Below are positions 27,263 through 35,795 of a stretch of DNA of 64,000 nt, piece by piece. The DNA comes from Hyphomicrobiales bacterium. Its GTDB lineage: Bacteria; Pseudomonadota; Alphaproteobacteria; Rhizobiales; Rhizobiaceae. The translations under genes and the position numbers were made by a program. Every line of letters starts with the position of its first letter. Position 1 is the stretch's first letter. The stretch spans positions 1 through 64,000 of the forward strand of contig UBTF01000012.1 of the NCBI GenBank assembly GCA_900468285.1, read 5' to 3'. Under the pieces are notes generated by a model. It saw only the letters and a program-made list of their open reading frames with translations. It searched no databases and had not been told where the DNA came from.

Positions 27263-30200
27263 TCAGAACTTTCCGCCTAGCCCGACCTTCACACCGAGTG
27301 ATTTCTCGTCGCCTGCAGAGAAATTAAAGAGCAGGCCGGCGTCAATATTCCAGTTCTTCTCTGTCTCGAGCGACAGGCCTGCCGAAAGCTGGCCGAAGGC
27401 ACCGTTGTTATCAAGGTCAGATACACCGCCTGTAAGACCCAGCTTGGGCGTCAAAACCCTGTCGTTCTCTAGGGTGAACTGGCGGGCCAACTCAGCGCCG
27501 AGGCTTACCCGCAACTGCTCCTCGGTAAAGCCGTCGATCGTCAACACATCACCATCGCTGTTGCGCACCGAATAGTCATCGACCGTTTCGGAGAAATAAA
27601 GCGTGCGCAATTTTGGGATCAAGGTTGTGACGTCGTCGAGGTTCCATACGCCGCTAATCGACGTGTCGAACATCCAACGGGTCGTATCGAAATCGCCATC
27701 CCAGAATTGCGTGTCGATGCTGTTGGCGGAACCGCCATAGAGCAGGCTGGTATTCCAGAAGATGTTTTTACCAATCTCGAAAGATGCATTGGGACCGGCG
27801 AACCAGCCATTGCCCGTCAACGTCGCATCCTCTTCCGTCGGATCGGTCATGCGATCGTAGTGGAACGACAGACCAATGAGCGCTCTTGACGAGAGCAGGT
27901 AATCAGCACCCACAGAGACCATGGCAAAATTGCCCCACTTGTCCCCATTGTCATCGCGGTTATGCGCCATGAATGTGCTATCGATCCAGATATTGAATGG
28001 CACCTGTTCATCCGCCACAATCCCCTCGCCATTGTCGCGCGCGGCCTCCATCTGGGCAAGGCTTGTGGAGAAGCCGAGTGTGACACCCATGACCGATGGG
28101 CTCATCCGTGCCGTAACGGCATCCGTGGCCTGCCCCATCCGCCGACGTTCGAGAAGCCCAGGTATCTTGATCATCGATGCGATCAAACTCTGGCGCGTCT
28201 CTACGAAGCCGTGAACGAGAGTGTCTATGTCTTCGGCCACGCTGGCGGCGTCATATCCGATGTTATAGGTGACCGATCCTGTGTTGGAAACGCCCAATGC
28301 GCTGGTCAATCTAAACCCTACGGTTACACTGCCGGAAAAGGCCGGGTTCGGTCTGAATTTCAGGTACCAACTGGTGGGGGTCGGACCACTCGCCTGCGCA
28401 AACTCACCGTTCACGACGCTGAAGGTGCCGGCACTGTTCTGGGTAATCGTGGTGATTTCCGCGGACACGAACGGCCCACCCGTTGCACCGGCCGCAAGGT
28501 TTATATTGTTCGGAGCCGAACCCGGGGCCACACTGACAGTCTTGTCCACCACTTTCACGGCGCGTGGCGCGACATGTAACGTGTAACTCGCTGTTCCCGC
28601 GACATTGGCGCTGTCGAGAGCTCGGATCGTAAAGCTGTAATCGCCTTCCGTGTCTGCATCAAGCGGACCGTTCAGTTCGCCGGTTGTAACATTGAGTGTC
28701 AAGCCAGGCGGCAGGCTACCCGACGTGATGCTGTAGGTCACCGCTCCTGTTCCACCGCTTGCAGAAACTGGCTGTTGATAGTCCTCTCCAGACATGGCTT
28801 CTGGCAGCGATCCGCCAGCAGGGGAGAAAACGAAGGCTGCCGGCGCATTGACCACAAGCGTGTAGCTTGCGGAGGCACTGTTGGGTGGAGAAGAACTGTC
28901 CGTCGCCGCAATCGTGAAAGCATAGTTCGCTGCAGTTGTCGGCGTTCCGGAAATTGCTCCGGTTGCTGTGTTTAGCGTCAAGCCATCCGGCAGTGCGCCC
29001 GCCCCAAGAGTGTAACTGAGTGGCAGGGTGCTGCCGGAGGCGCTGGCTGTGACTGCCTGATCGTAGACGCTCCCCGCTACTGCCGAGGGAAGTGCGCCTC
29101 CTGCAGGACTGAAGGTGAAGACAGGCGCAGCGACCGTGACCGTCAGGGTCGACGAGGTAGCAGCCGCATTGTTGGTATCGCCAGCATATTCAGCGGTGAT
29201 CGAATGCGAACCGGTGCTCAGGCCAGATGTGGAATAGCTTGCCGTCGTCCCGGAGATCGTACCGGTGCCGAGCGTCGCGCCATTGTCCTTGAAGGTCACC
29301 ATCCCTGATGGCGAAGACCCATTCGACAGCGTGGCCGTAAACGTCACCGTGTCGCCCAGCGACGGATTGGCGTTGGAGGCCGTCACCACGACTGTTGGGG
29401 TCGACTGACCGACCGAAACCGTGATGCTGGACGAAGTCGCGGCCGCATTGTTCGTATCGCCAGCATATTCGGCGGTGATCGAATGCGAACCGGTGCTCAG
29501 ACCAGATGTGGAATAGCTTGCTGTCGTCCCGGAGATCGTACCCGTGCCGAGCGTCGCGCCATTATCCTTGAACGTCACTGTCCCCGAAGGCGAAGAGCCA
29601 TTCGACAGCGTGGCCGTAAACGTCACCGTGTCGCCCAGTGACGGATTGGCATTGGAGGCCGTCACCACCACTGTTGGGGTGGACTGACCGACCGAAACCG
29701 TGATGCTGGATGAAGTCGCAGCTGCATTATTCGTATCGCCAGCATATTCGGCGGTGATCGAATGCGAACCGGTGCTCAGGCCAGATGTGGAATAGCTTGC
29801 CGTCGTCCCGGAGATCGTACCCGTCCCGAGCGTCGCGCCATTGTCCTTGAACGTCACTGTCCCTGATGGCGACGAGCCATTTGACAGGGTGGCCGTAAAG
29901 GTCACCGTGTCGCCCAGCGACGGATTGGCATTGGAGGCCGTCACCACCACCGTTGGGGTCGACTGACCGACCGTAACCGTGATGCTGGATGACGTCGCAG
30001 CCGCATTGCTGGTATCGCCAGCATATTCGGCGGTGATCGAATGTGAACCGGTGCTCAGGCCAGATGTGGAATAGCTTGCCGTCGTCCCGGAGATCGTACC
30101 GGTGCCGAGCGTCGCGCCATTATCCTTGAAGGTCACCGTCCCTGATGGCGACGAGCTATTTGACAGGGTGGCCGTAAACGTCACCGTGTCGCCCGGCGAC

Positions 30201-31870
30201 GGATTGGCATTGGAGGCCGTTACCACCACTGTTGGGGTCGACTGACCGACCGAAACCGTGATGCTGGATGAAGTCGCAGCCGCATTGTTCGTATCGCCAG
30301 CATATTCGGCGGTGATCGAATGCGAACCGGTGCTCAGGCCAGATGTGGAATAGCTTGCCGTCGTCCCGGAGATCGTACCCGTGCCAAGCGTCGCCCCATT
30401 GTCCTTGAACGTCACTGTCCCTGATGGCGACGAGCCATTGGACAGCGTGGCCGTAAACGTCACCGCATCACCCGGCGACGGATTGGCATTGGAAGCAGTC
30501 ACCACGACTGTTGGGGTCGACTGACCGACCGTGACGGTCAGTGCCGACGAGGTAGCAGCCGCATTGTTGGTATCACCAGCATATTCGGCGGTGATCGAAT
30601 GCGAACCGGTGCTCATGCCAGATGTGGAATAGCTTGCTATCGTACCTGAAATCGTACCAGTGCCGAGCGTCGCGCCATTATCCTTAAAGGTCACTGTCCC
30701 CGATGGCGACGAGCCATTCGACAGCGTGGCCGTCAACGTCACCGTGTCGCCAAGTGACGGATTGGCATTGGAGGCCGTTACCACGACTGTTGGGGTACTG
30801 GTCGAATAAGTAAAGCCGTTGGTAAGCGTACCGCTGCCTCCCGGCGTGGTAACAACCACGTCCACAGCACCCGCGATATGAGCAGGCGTCGTAGCGGTAA
30901 TCTGGGTAGCGGATACCACGCTGACATTCGTCGCCGCCTGGCCGCCGATGGTGACGTTGGTTGCACCTGTGAAGTCTGTGCCGGCGATGGTGACGGCGGT
31001 ACCACCCGAAGTGCTGCCGGTAGAGGGGCTGAGAGAGCTTACCACGGGAGCAGTAGCCGCGCGCGTGACCGTCAGTGTGTAGGTCTTCGTGGTTGTACCA
31101 TCAGCAGCGGTCACCACAATACTGAGCATGTTGTCGCCAACACTGAGAGAGACAGGAAAGCCCTGCCCGGATGCCGCTGCGTTACCGTTAATCGTCACCG
31201 TTCCGCCGCTATTTGTCGTCGGCGTCAAGGTCAAAGAGGATGCACCATTCCCGACTGAGGCAGTATAGGTGATGGTACCGGAAGCAAAGCTTGGTGAAAG
31301 TGTGCCGGAGCTCAGCGTCAAGGCCGAAAGGGTTGCATCGGATGAAGGGGTATTACTGGATGCCCGGCAGATCAGAGTCATGGACGCCTCGCCTTGTGAC
31401 ACCCCGCCCGGCATCTGCGATCCCTGGATTCCGAAATAGTAACTCGTCGTCACATTGATTGGAATAATGACTGTCTCGTTGACTTCTGCACCTACGGTAG
31501 GGCGGTATTGATCGCCATCATCAGCAATGTCACTGCTCCAATAGCCCACTGCGGAGTTAGTGTGATCATCGTTTGCAGGGTCCATTTCATCGGCAATAGA
31601 GTTCTGCGTTGTGACCGTGAAAACGAATTCCTCACCAGAATCAAACAAGCTTCCATCATAGGGTTGAGTGTCGAAAGCACCCTGACCAGCCTCAGCCGTC
31701 GTGAACGGCACGTTAACTGCGGAGCAGGCGTTTGAGAGCGCTAACGCAGGCTGAAGATGTGCCACCAACGCCAGAGCGGTCAGCACTAAAAAATTCAGGC
31801 TACGACTTACCCTTGATCTGGTCGATGCGGCAAGCATAAGTAAAACTAAAGAAAAAATTGCAAAATACAT
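27263..31870 (-). CDS. Large autotransporter with Ig-like repeats
   Basis: This 1535-residue predicted type V secreted surface protein has, in order: a signal peptide ending near ALA at about residue 44; a short Cys-containing N-terminal region; a cadherin-like beta domain (about 170-270); an IPT/TIG domain with STSGGTAVTIAGTDF (about 275-355); and six nearly identical 93-residue Ig-like repeats (about 359-917). Two putative-Ig domains follow (the LPDGLTLNTATGAISGTP type, about 918-1100), then a linker, and a C-terminal beta-barrel (about 1290-1535) ending in Phe, as outer-membrane barrels do. Such architecture suggests an adhesin. The start is ambiguous: an ATG at 31837 would give a more normal signal peptide, and neither ATG has a clear Shine-Dalgarno. 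Confidence 0.82.
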   Translation of the reverse strand: MYFAIFSLVLLMLAASTRSRVSRSLNFLVLTALALVAHLQPALALSNACSAVNVPFTTAEAGQGAFDTQPYDGSLFDSGEEFVFTVTTQNSIADEMDPANDDHTNSAVGYWSSDIADDGDQYRPTVGAEVNETVIIPINVTTSYYFGIQGSQMPGGVSQGEASMTLICRASSNTPSSDATLSALTLSSGTLSPSFASGTITYTASVGNGASSLTLTPTTNSGGTVTINGNAAASGQGFPVSLSVGDNMLSIVVTAADGTTTKTYTLTVTRAATAPVVSSLSPSTGSTSGGTAVTIAGTDFTGATNVTIGGQAATNVSVVSATQITATTPAHIAGAVDVVVTTPGGSGTLTNGFTYSTSTPTVVVTASNANPSLGDTVTLTATLSNGSSPSGTVTFKDNGATLGTGTISGTIASYSTSGMSTGSHSITAEYAGDTNNAAATSSALTVTVGQSTPTVVVTASNANPSPGDAVTFTATLSNGSSPSGTVTFKDNGATLGTGTISGTTASYSTSGLSTGSHSITAEYAGDTNNAAATSSSITVSVGQSTPTVVVTASNANPSPGDTVTFTATLSNSSSPSGTVTFKDNGATLGTGTISGTTASYSTSGLSTGSHSITAEYAGDTSNAAATSSSITVTVGQSTPTVVVTASNANPSLGDTVTFTATLSNGSSPSGTVTFKDNGATLGTGTISGTTASYSTSGLSTGSHSITAEYAGDTNNAAATSSSITVSVGQSTPTVVVTASNANPSLGDTVTFTATLSNGSSPSGTVTFKDNGATLGTGTISGTTASYSTSGLSTGSHSITAEYAGDTNNAAATSSSITVSVGQSTPTVVVTASNANPSLGDTVTFTATLSNGSSPSGMVTFKDNGATLGTGTISGTTASYSTSGLSTGSHSITAEYAGDTNNAAATSSTLTVTVAAPVFTFSPAGGALPSAVAGSVYDQAVTASASGSTLPLSYTLGAGALPDGLTLNTATGAISGTPTTAANYAFTIAATDSSSPPNSASASYTLVVNAPAAFVFSPAGGSLPEAMSGEDYQQPVSASGGTGAVTYSITSGSLPPGLTLNVTTGELNGPLDADTEGDYSFTIRALDSANVAGTASYTLHVAPRAVKVVDKTVSVAPGSAPNNINLAAGATGGPFVSAEITTITQNSAGTFSVVNGEFAQASGPTPTSWYLKFRPNPAFSGSVTVGFRLTSALGVSNTGSVTYNIGYDAASVAEDIDTLVHGFVETRQSLIASMIKIPGLLERRRMGQATDAVTARMSPSVMGVTLGFSTSLAQMEAARDNGEGIVADEQVPFNIWIDSTFMAHNRDDNGDKWGNFAMVSVGADYLLSSRALIGLSFHYDRMTDPTEEDATLTGNGWFAGPNASFEIGKNIFWNTSLLYGGSANSIDTQFWDGDFDTTRWMFDTSISGVWNLDDVTTLIPKLRTLYFSETVDDYSVRNSDGDVLTIDGFTEEQLRVSLGAELARQFTLENDRVLTPKLGLTGGVSDLDNNGAFGQLSAGLSLETEKNWNIDAGLLFNFSAGDEKSLGVKVGLGGKF
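29122..30795 (-). repeat. Six tandem 279-bp repeats in the autotransporter
   Basis: Each unit is exactly 279 bases (93 codons): the same motif (GTTGGGG) recurs ending at 29400, 29679, 29958, 30237, 30516 and 30795, always 279 apart. Units encode TPTVVVTASNANPS ... SGTVTFKDNGATLGTG ... YAGDTNNAA. Differences are mostly single bases. Confidence 0.93.
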
Positions 31871-32420
31871 GTTTTAGCCAGAACCGCACAAGGCGAACGC
31901 GTGTGTTCGCATCAATATCAATAAGCGAACGCAGTCATCCTCAATGATGAGGTGAGTCGTTGCCATTTAATGTGTACCTATGGATGCATAGTTTGGAAAA
32001 TACGGTGCGCGCAATAAGCAACGCCAGGTAGAGATGAAAAATACCGCAATCTGTCTCAAAACTACAACAGCCCAGCACGATGACGGCGGCAATCAAGCTG
32101 ATTTCAGTGTATCCTTTGGCGCAGACGGCAGTCGCCAAGCCAACAGGACAAAACTTTTTGGTGAGGATCAGAGAGACACGTGGCTGGAGAGCAAAGCGCA
32201 ACTGGGCTTTCCGGCGGCGAATAGGTGAAACATTGCCAAGGCGGAGGTGTGCAGCGCGTTATTCAAGCGGAAAGCTGTATCAATAATCCGATACCGGTCG
32301 GAATGCGCTAGGAAGTAAGAAGACGTATTTTAGTACAATGAGAACGCAGCTATCAAACGCGCCTACGCTTGGCGTGCTGCATCAACAAACCAGGATATCT
32401 TATTGTAGTAAAAGGAAGAA
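31871..32420. other. Gene-poor region between the autotransporter and tRNA-Lys
   Basis: About 550 bases with no supported gene; the small open frames have neither a Shine-Dalgarno nor protein-like composition. It contains a GCGAAC-GCGTGT-GTTCGC inverted repeat near 31893-31910 and another GCGAACGC shortly after, close to where the autotransporter promoter should be. These may be regulatory. Confidence 0.4.
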
Positions 32421-32496
<76 letters not shown>

Positions 32497-32527
32497 GCCG
32501 CCGCCGTGTCTGGCGGTGTGACTGGGC

Positions 32528-32556
32528 GTATAAAGAGGAACATTGTGATTGTCCAG
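32528..32556 (-). promoter_or_regulatory. Promoter of tRNA-Lys
   Basis: On the minus strand CTGGAC, 17 bases, TTATAC, about 32 bases upstream of the tRNA. Confidence 0.6.
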
Positions 32557-32657
32557 CGCGGAAATGAAATTTCTTGGATTTATACGTCAGAAAAATGACA
32601 TCCGCGCTGGAAAACCCTTAAAAACCGGGCTTTACAGCCCAATAATTTTGTTGGCAA

Positions 32658-32909
32658 TCACCGCCTGAAAGCGCGCGCGATCGCGATCAGGATGCAGGCG
32701 CCGACGAATCCTGCCAGCAAATATCCAAGCCAGCCCGTAAGGACGATGCCGAATACCGCAAGAATCGTGTTCGCGACGATTGCGCCGACGATCCCAAGCA
32801 GGATGTTCATGAAAACACCCATATTGCTCTTCATGAATTTTTCGGCGAGCCAGCCGGCTACGCCACCAATGATGATTGCGGCGATCCAGCCAATTCCAGC
32901 AGATTCCAT
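32658..32909 (-). CDS. GlsB/YeaQ/YmgE family membrane protein
   Basis: This 83-residue protein has three hydrophobic helices and Gly-rich motifs (GIGWIAAIIIGGVAGWLAEKF, then ILLGIVGAIVA), characteristic of the transglycosylase-associated/YeaQ family, which is often linked to stress and envelope function. Molecular role unknown. ATG 32909 is preferred over the frame start at 33005, because AGGAGG lies about six bases before it and MESAGIGW is the family N-terminus. Confidence 0.85.
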   Translation of the reverse strand: MESAGIGWIAAIIIGGVAGWLAEKFMKSNMGVFMNILLGIVGAIVANTILAVFGIVLTGWLGYLLAGFVGACILIAIARAFRR

Positions 32910-33061
32910 GATTTCCTCCTCGGTTGCTGCGTCATCATATTTGGAGACTCTAATATTTTCTTCAAGGTGGAGTGTACGGCTTTGCGAATGGCGCGCTTGA
33001 AACATGGAAGTCTGCGACTAATTTGGCGCAGTGATTCGGAAAGAGCAGAAGGGCATTTAAG

Positions 33062-35635
33062 ATGACATTCTCCATACGGCAGCGGCGTGTCCTGCCGATC
33101 CTGTTGGCCTTCATGGCTTTGTGGATTTTGCCGGTGCAGACGGTTGTCGCGCAATCGCCCGATACCGTTACCGAAGACGCATCGATGCCGCTTGCCCAGA
33201 GAGCCCAAGCGCGCCTGGAAAAGAACAAGGCTTTGCTTGCCGAAATCACACAGCAGACTGAAAGCCAAAGAACTGACGATACAAAGCTGGTCGATATCAA
33301 AGGCCGCGCCGATGATCTTGCAGGCAACTCAGCCGCCACGGTCGCTCAGCTGCGTGCGCGCCTGGATGAGATCAATGCGCGCGTGACGTCTCTTGGAGAA
33401 CCGCCCAAGGAAGGCCAGCCACCCGAAGCAAGCGTCGTGACGGATGAGCGGACAAAATTGAACGCGGAGAAATCGCAGATCAATGCTGTCTTAGGCGATG
33501 CCGAAAACCTTGCGGCAAATGCCTCTCGCCTTTCCAACAATATCACGTCGCTGCGCCGCGCATTATTTGCGGCCACGCTCTTCAAGCGAACGGAAATCTC
33601 CCTGCCTGTGCTCGCGGAAGCGGGCAAAGCCTTCGGCGGCGAAATTGCCGCCTTGAGCAGTTCCCTCACGGGCTGGGCAATATTCGTCTGGAACTACAAG
33701 CGACTGTCCATGTTCGGGGCCGTTTCCCTGTCTGTTGTGGCCGCCCTCTTGTTTATGGTCGGCGGCTATCGATTGCTTGGCCACAGGATGGAACGGCGGG
33801 CGTTTTCCGGTGAGCCATCCTATTTGCGTCGTTTGTCGGTGGCCTTCTGGTCAACCACCGTGCAGTCCATGTCTGTTTTCCTGTTCATGACAGCATCGGC
33901 GTTTCTGCTCGATAATTTCGGCGTGCTCAGGTCAGACATCGCGCCGATCTTCTTCGTGTCGATGTATATTGTCGCCTTCGTCTATTTCGTCTCACGTCTG
34001 ACCTACGCAATCTTCTCGCCGACCCAGCCCGAATGGCGCCTGCTGAATGTATCAACCCGGGCGGCGCACATCATCTCGTCTGCCATGCTCGTCATGGCGC
34101 TGGTCAACGGCCTCGACTATCTGTTCAGCACCATCAGCGAGACGCTGAACTCTCCACTCATTCTCACGGTCGCAAAGAGCTTTGTCGCATCGATCATCAT
34201 CGGCATCATCCTGTTCAGCCTTTCCTTCGTCAAACCGCTGGCGAGCAATGAGGGTGATGCGGATGGACGAGACCGAAGAATGCCGCGCTGGCTTTCGGTG
34301 TTGCTGCGCATTGCCGGCGCCGTGCTCATCGGCGCGTGCCTGACGGGCTATGTGGGTCTCGCCCGCTTTCTGGCCACACAGATCGTCTCAACCGGCGCCG
34401 TCATCGCCACCATGTACATCGGCATTCTCTCCGGTCGCGCCGTTGCAAAGCAGGGTGTTTTTGCCGAAACGCTGGTGGGACGTTATCTGGGACGGCGCTT
34501 TGGACTGGGACCTGTCCCGCTCGATCAGGCCGGTCTGGCTGCAGGGCTTGGTATCTATTGCGCAGCCCTTGCTTTCGGCGTGCCGCTGGTCCTTTTCTCC
34601 TGGGGCTTCCAGCCTGGCGATATCGAAAGCTGGGCCTATCGTCTGCTGACGGGGTTCTCGATCGGCAAGACATCGATATCGCTCATCAGCATTATCACCG
34701 GTATTCTGGTTTTCGTGACGGGTTATGTGATCACCCGCTGGTTCCAGAAGTGGCTGGACAGAAACGTCATGGCGCGCGGTCAGGTCGATGCCGGTGTTCG
34801 TAACTCCGTCGGCACGGGCATAGGCTATCTCGGCATCGTGGTTGCAGCTATTTTCGGCATATCCTCTGCCGGCCTCGACCTGTCGAGCCTTGCTCTCGTC
34901 GCTTCCGCCCTGTCTGTCGGTATCGGTTTTGGCCTGCAGAATATCGTATCGAACTTCGTATCCGGCCTCATCCTTCTGGTCGAGCGGCCGTTCAAGGTTG
35001 GAGACTGGGTTGTGACGGGTGCGGTTGAAGGCACTGTCAAACGGCTGTCCGTCCGCGCAACGGAGATCGAGACATTCCGTGGTCAGTCTATCATTGTGCC
35101 GAATTCGGAATTCATCAACTCTTCGGTTGGAAACTGGACCCACCGCAACAGAATTCAGCGCGCTGAAATCCCTGTCTCCGTCGCCTATGAGACAGACCCG
35201 CAGAAGGTGATGGATATCCTTCTGGAGCTCGTCAAGAAACAACCGCCTGTGCTTCGCAACCCGGAACCGCACGTGGAGTTTTTGCGCTTCGGCGATTTCT
35301 CGCTGGATTTCGAACTTCGATTCCATCTGGCAGACCTCAACCATGGGCTGACCGTGAAGAACAGTTTGCGTATGGAGATACTCAAGCGCTTCCGCGAGGA
35401 AGGCATCAACATCCCCATGCCCCAGCGCAATCTCAACATTCACATGGAAGGCGAAACGAACCCGCAGGTTCTGGCAGCCCTTCTGGCAGAAGAAGGTGAA
35501 AAAGCGGTGACCTCCCACACGGCAGCAGCGGCAGCGCGCAGCCAAGAGGCGCCTAAGCCTGCCGAGGACGAAGCCGCGTCGAAACCCGCCGAAGATGAGG
35601 GTTCGAGAAGCTCCGTGCGCAACCGGCGGGGCTGA
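33062..35635 (+). CDS. MscS-family mechanosensitive channel with DUF3772 domain
   Basis: An 857-residue inner-membrane protein. It has a signal peptide (to about residue 31), a helical coiled-coil periplasmic domain of the DUF3772 type (about 35-200), roughly ten membrane helices, and the C-terminal MscS module. The module includes the pore helix SVGIGFGLQNIVSNFVSGLIL (about residues 617-637) and the following beta domain with ERPFKVGDWVV and IIVPNSEFINSSVGN. Such long MscK-like channels open under membrane tension to release solutes in osmotic downshift. The tail is Ala/Pro/Glu-rich. A terminator follows. Confidence 0.9.
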   Translation: MTFSIRQRRVLPILLAFMALWILPVQTVVAQSPDTVTEDASMPLAQRAQARLEKNKALLAEITQQTESQRTDDTKLVDIKGRADDLAGNSAATVAQLRARLDEINARVTSLGEPPKEGQPPEASVVTDERTKLNAEKSQINAVLGDAENLAANASRLSNNITSLRRALFAATLFKRTEISLPVLAEAGKAFGGEIAALSSSLTGWAIFVWNYKRLSMFGAVSLSVVAALLFMVGGYRLLGHRMERRAFSGEPSYLRRLSVAFWSTTVQSMSVFLFMTASAFLLDNFGVLRSDIAPIFFVSMYIVAFVYFVSRLTYAIFSPTQPEWRLLNVSTRAAHIISSAMLVMALVNGLDYLFSTISETLNSPLILTVAKSFVASIIIGIILFSLSFVKPLASNEGDADGRDRRMPRWLSVLLRIAGAVLIGACLTGYVGLARFLATQIVSTGAVIATMYIGILSGRAVAKQGVFAETLVGRYLGRRFGLGPVPLDQAGLAAGLGIYCAALAFGVPLVLFSWGFQPGDIESWAYRLLTGFSIGKTSISLISIITGILVFVTGYVITRWFQKWLDRNVMARGQVDAGVRNSVGTGIGYLGIVVAAIFGISSAGLDLSSLALVASALSVGIGFGLQNIVSNFVSGLILLVERPFKVGDWVVTGAVEGTVKRLSVRATEIETFRGQSIIVPNSEFINSSVGNWTHRNRIQRAEIPVSVAYETDPQKVMDILLELVKKQPPVLRNPEPHVEFLRFGDFSLDFELRFHLADLNHGLTVKNSLRMEILKRFREEGINIPMPQRNLNIHMEGETNPQVLAALLAEEGEKAVTSHTAAAAARSQEAPKPAEDEAASKPAEDEGSRSSVRNRRG

Positions 35636-35657
35636 GCACAGCTCCTTGAAAATCATC

Positions 35658-35686
35658 AAAAGGCTCGCCGTCGCGGCGAGCCTTTT
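35658..35686 (+). terminator. Terminator after the MscS gene
   Basis: A perfect 13-bp stem (AAAAGGCTCGCCG with CGGCGAGCCTTTT, three-base loop). Confidence 0.85.
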
Positions 35687-35795
35687 GCATGTCGTAATCA
35701 GGCGTTTAAGCGACGGTGCGACATTGCATAGTCCGGCAATAGTGGTTTGAAAACGCCCGCATGACGGGCGCTATGCCTCAAGGGGAACTTGCATC

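Noticed and set aside
31941-32201. Minus-strand frame of 86 residues between the autotransporter and tRNA-Lys
   Set aside because: No ribosome binding site and mixed composition; not enough support for a gene.
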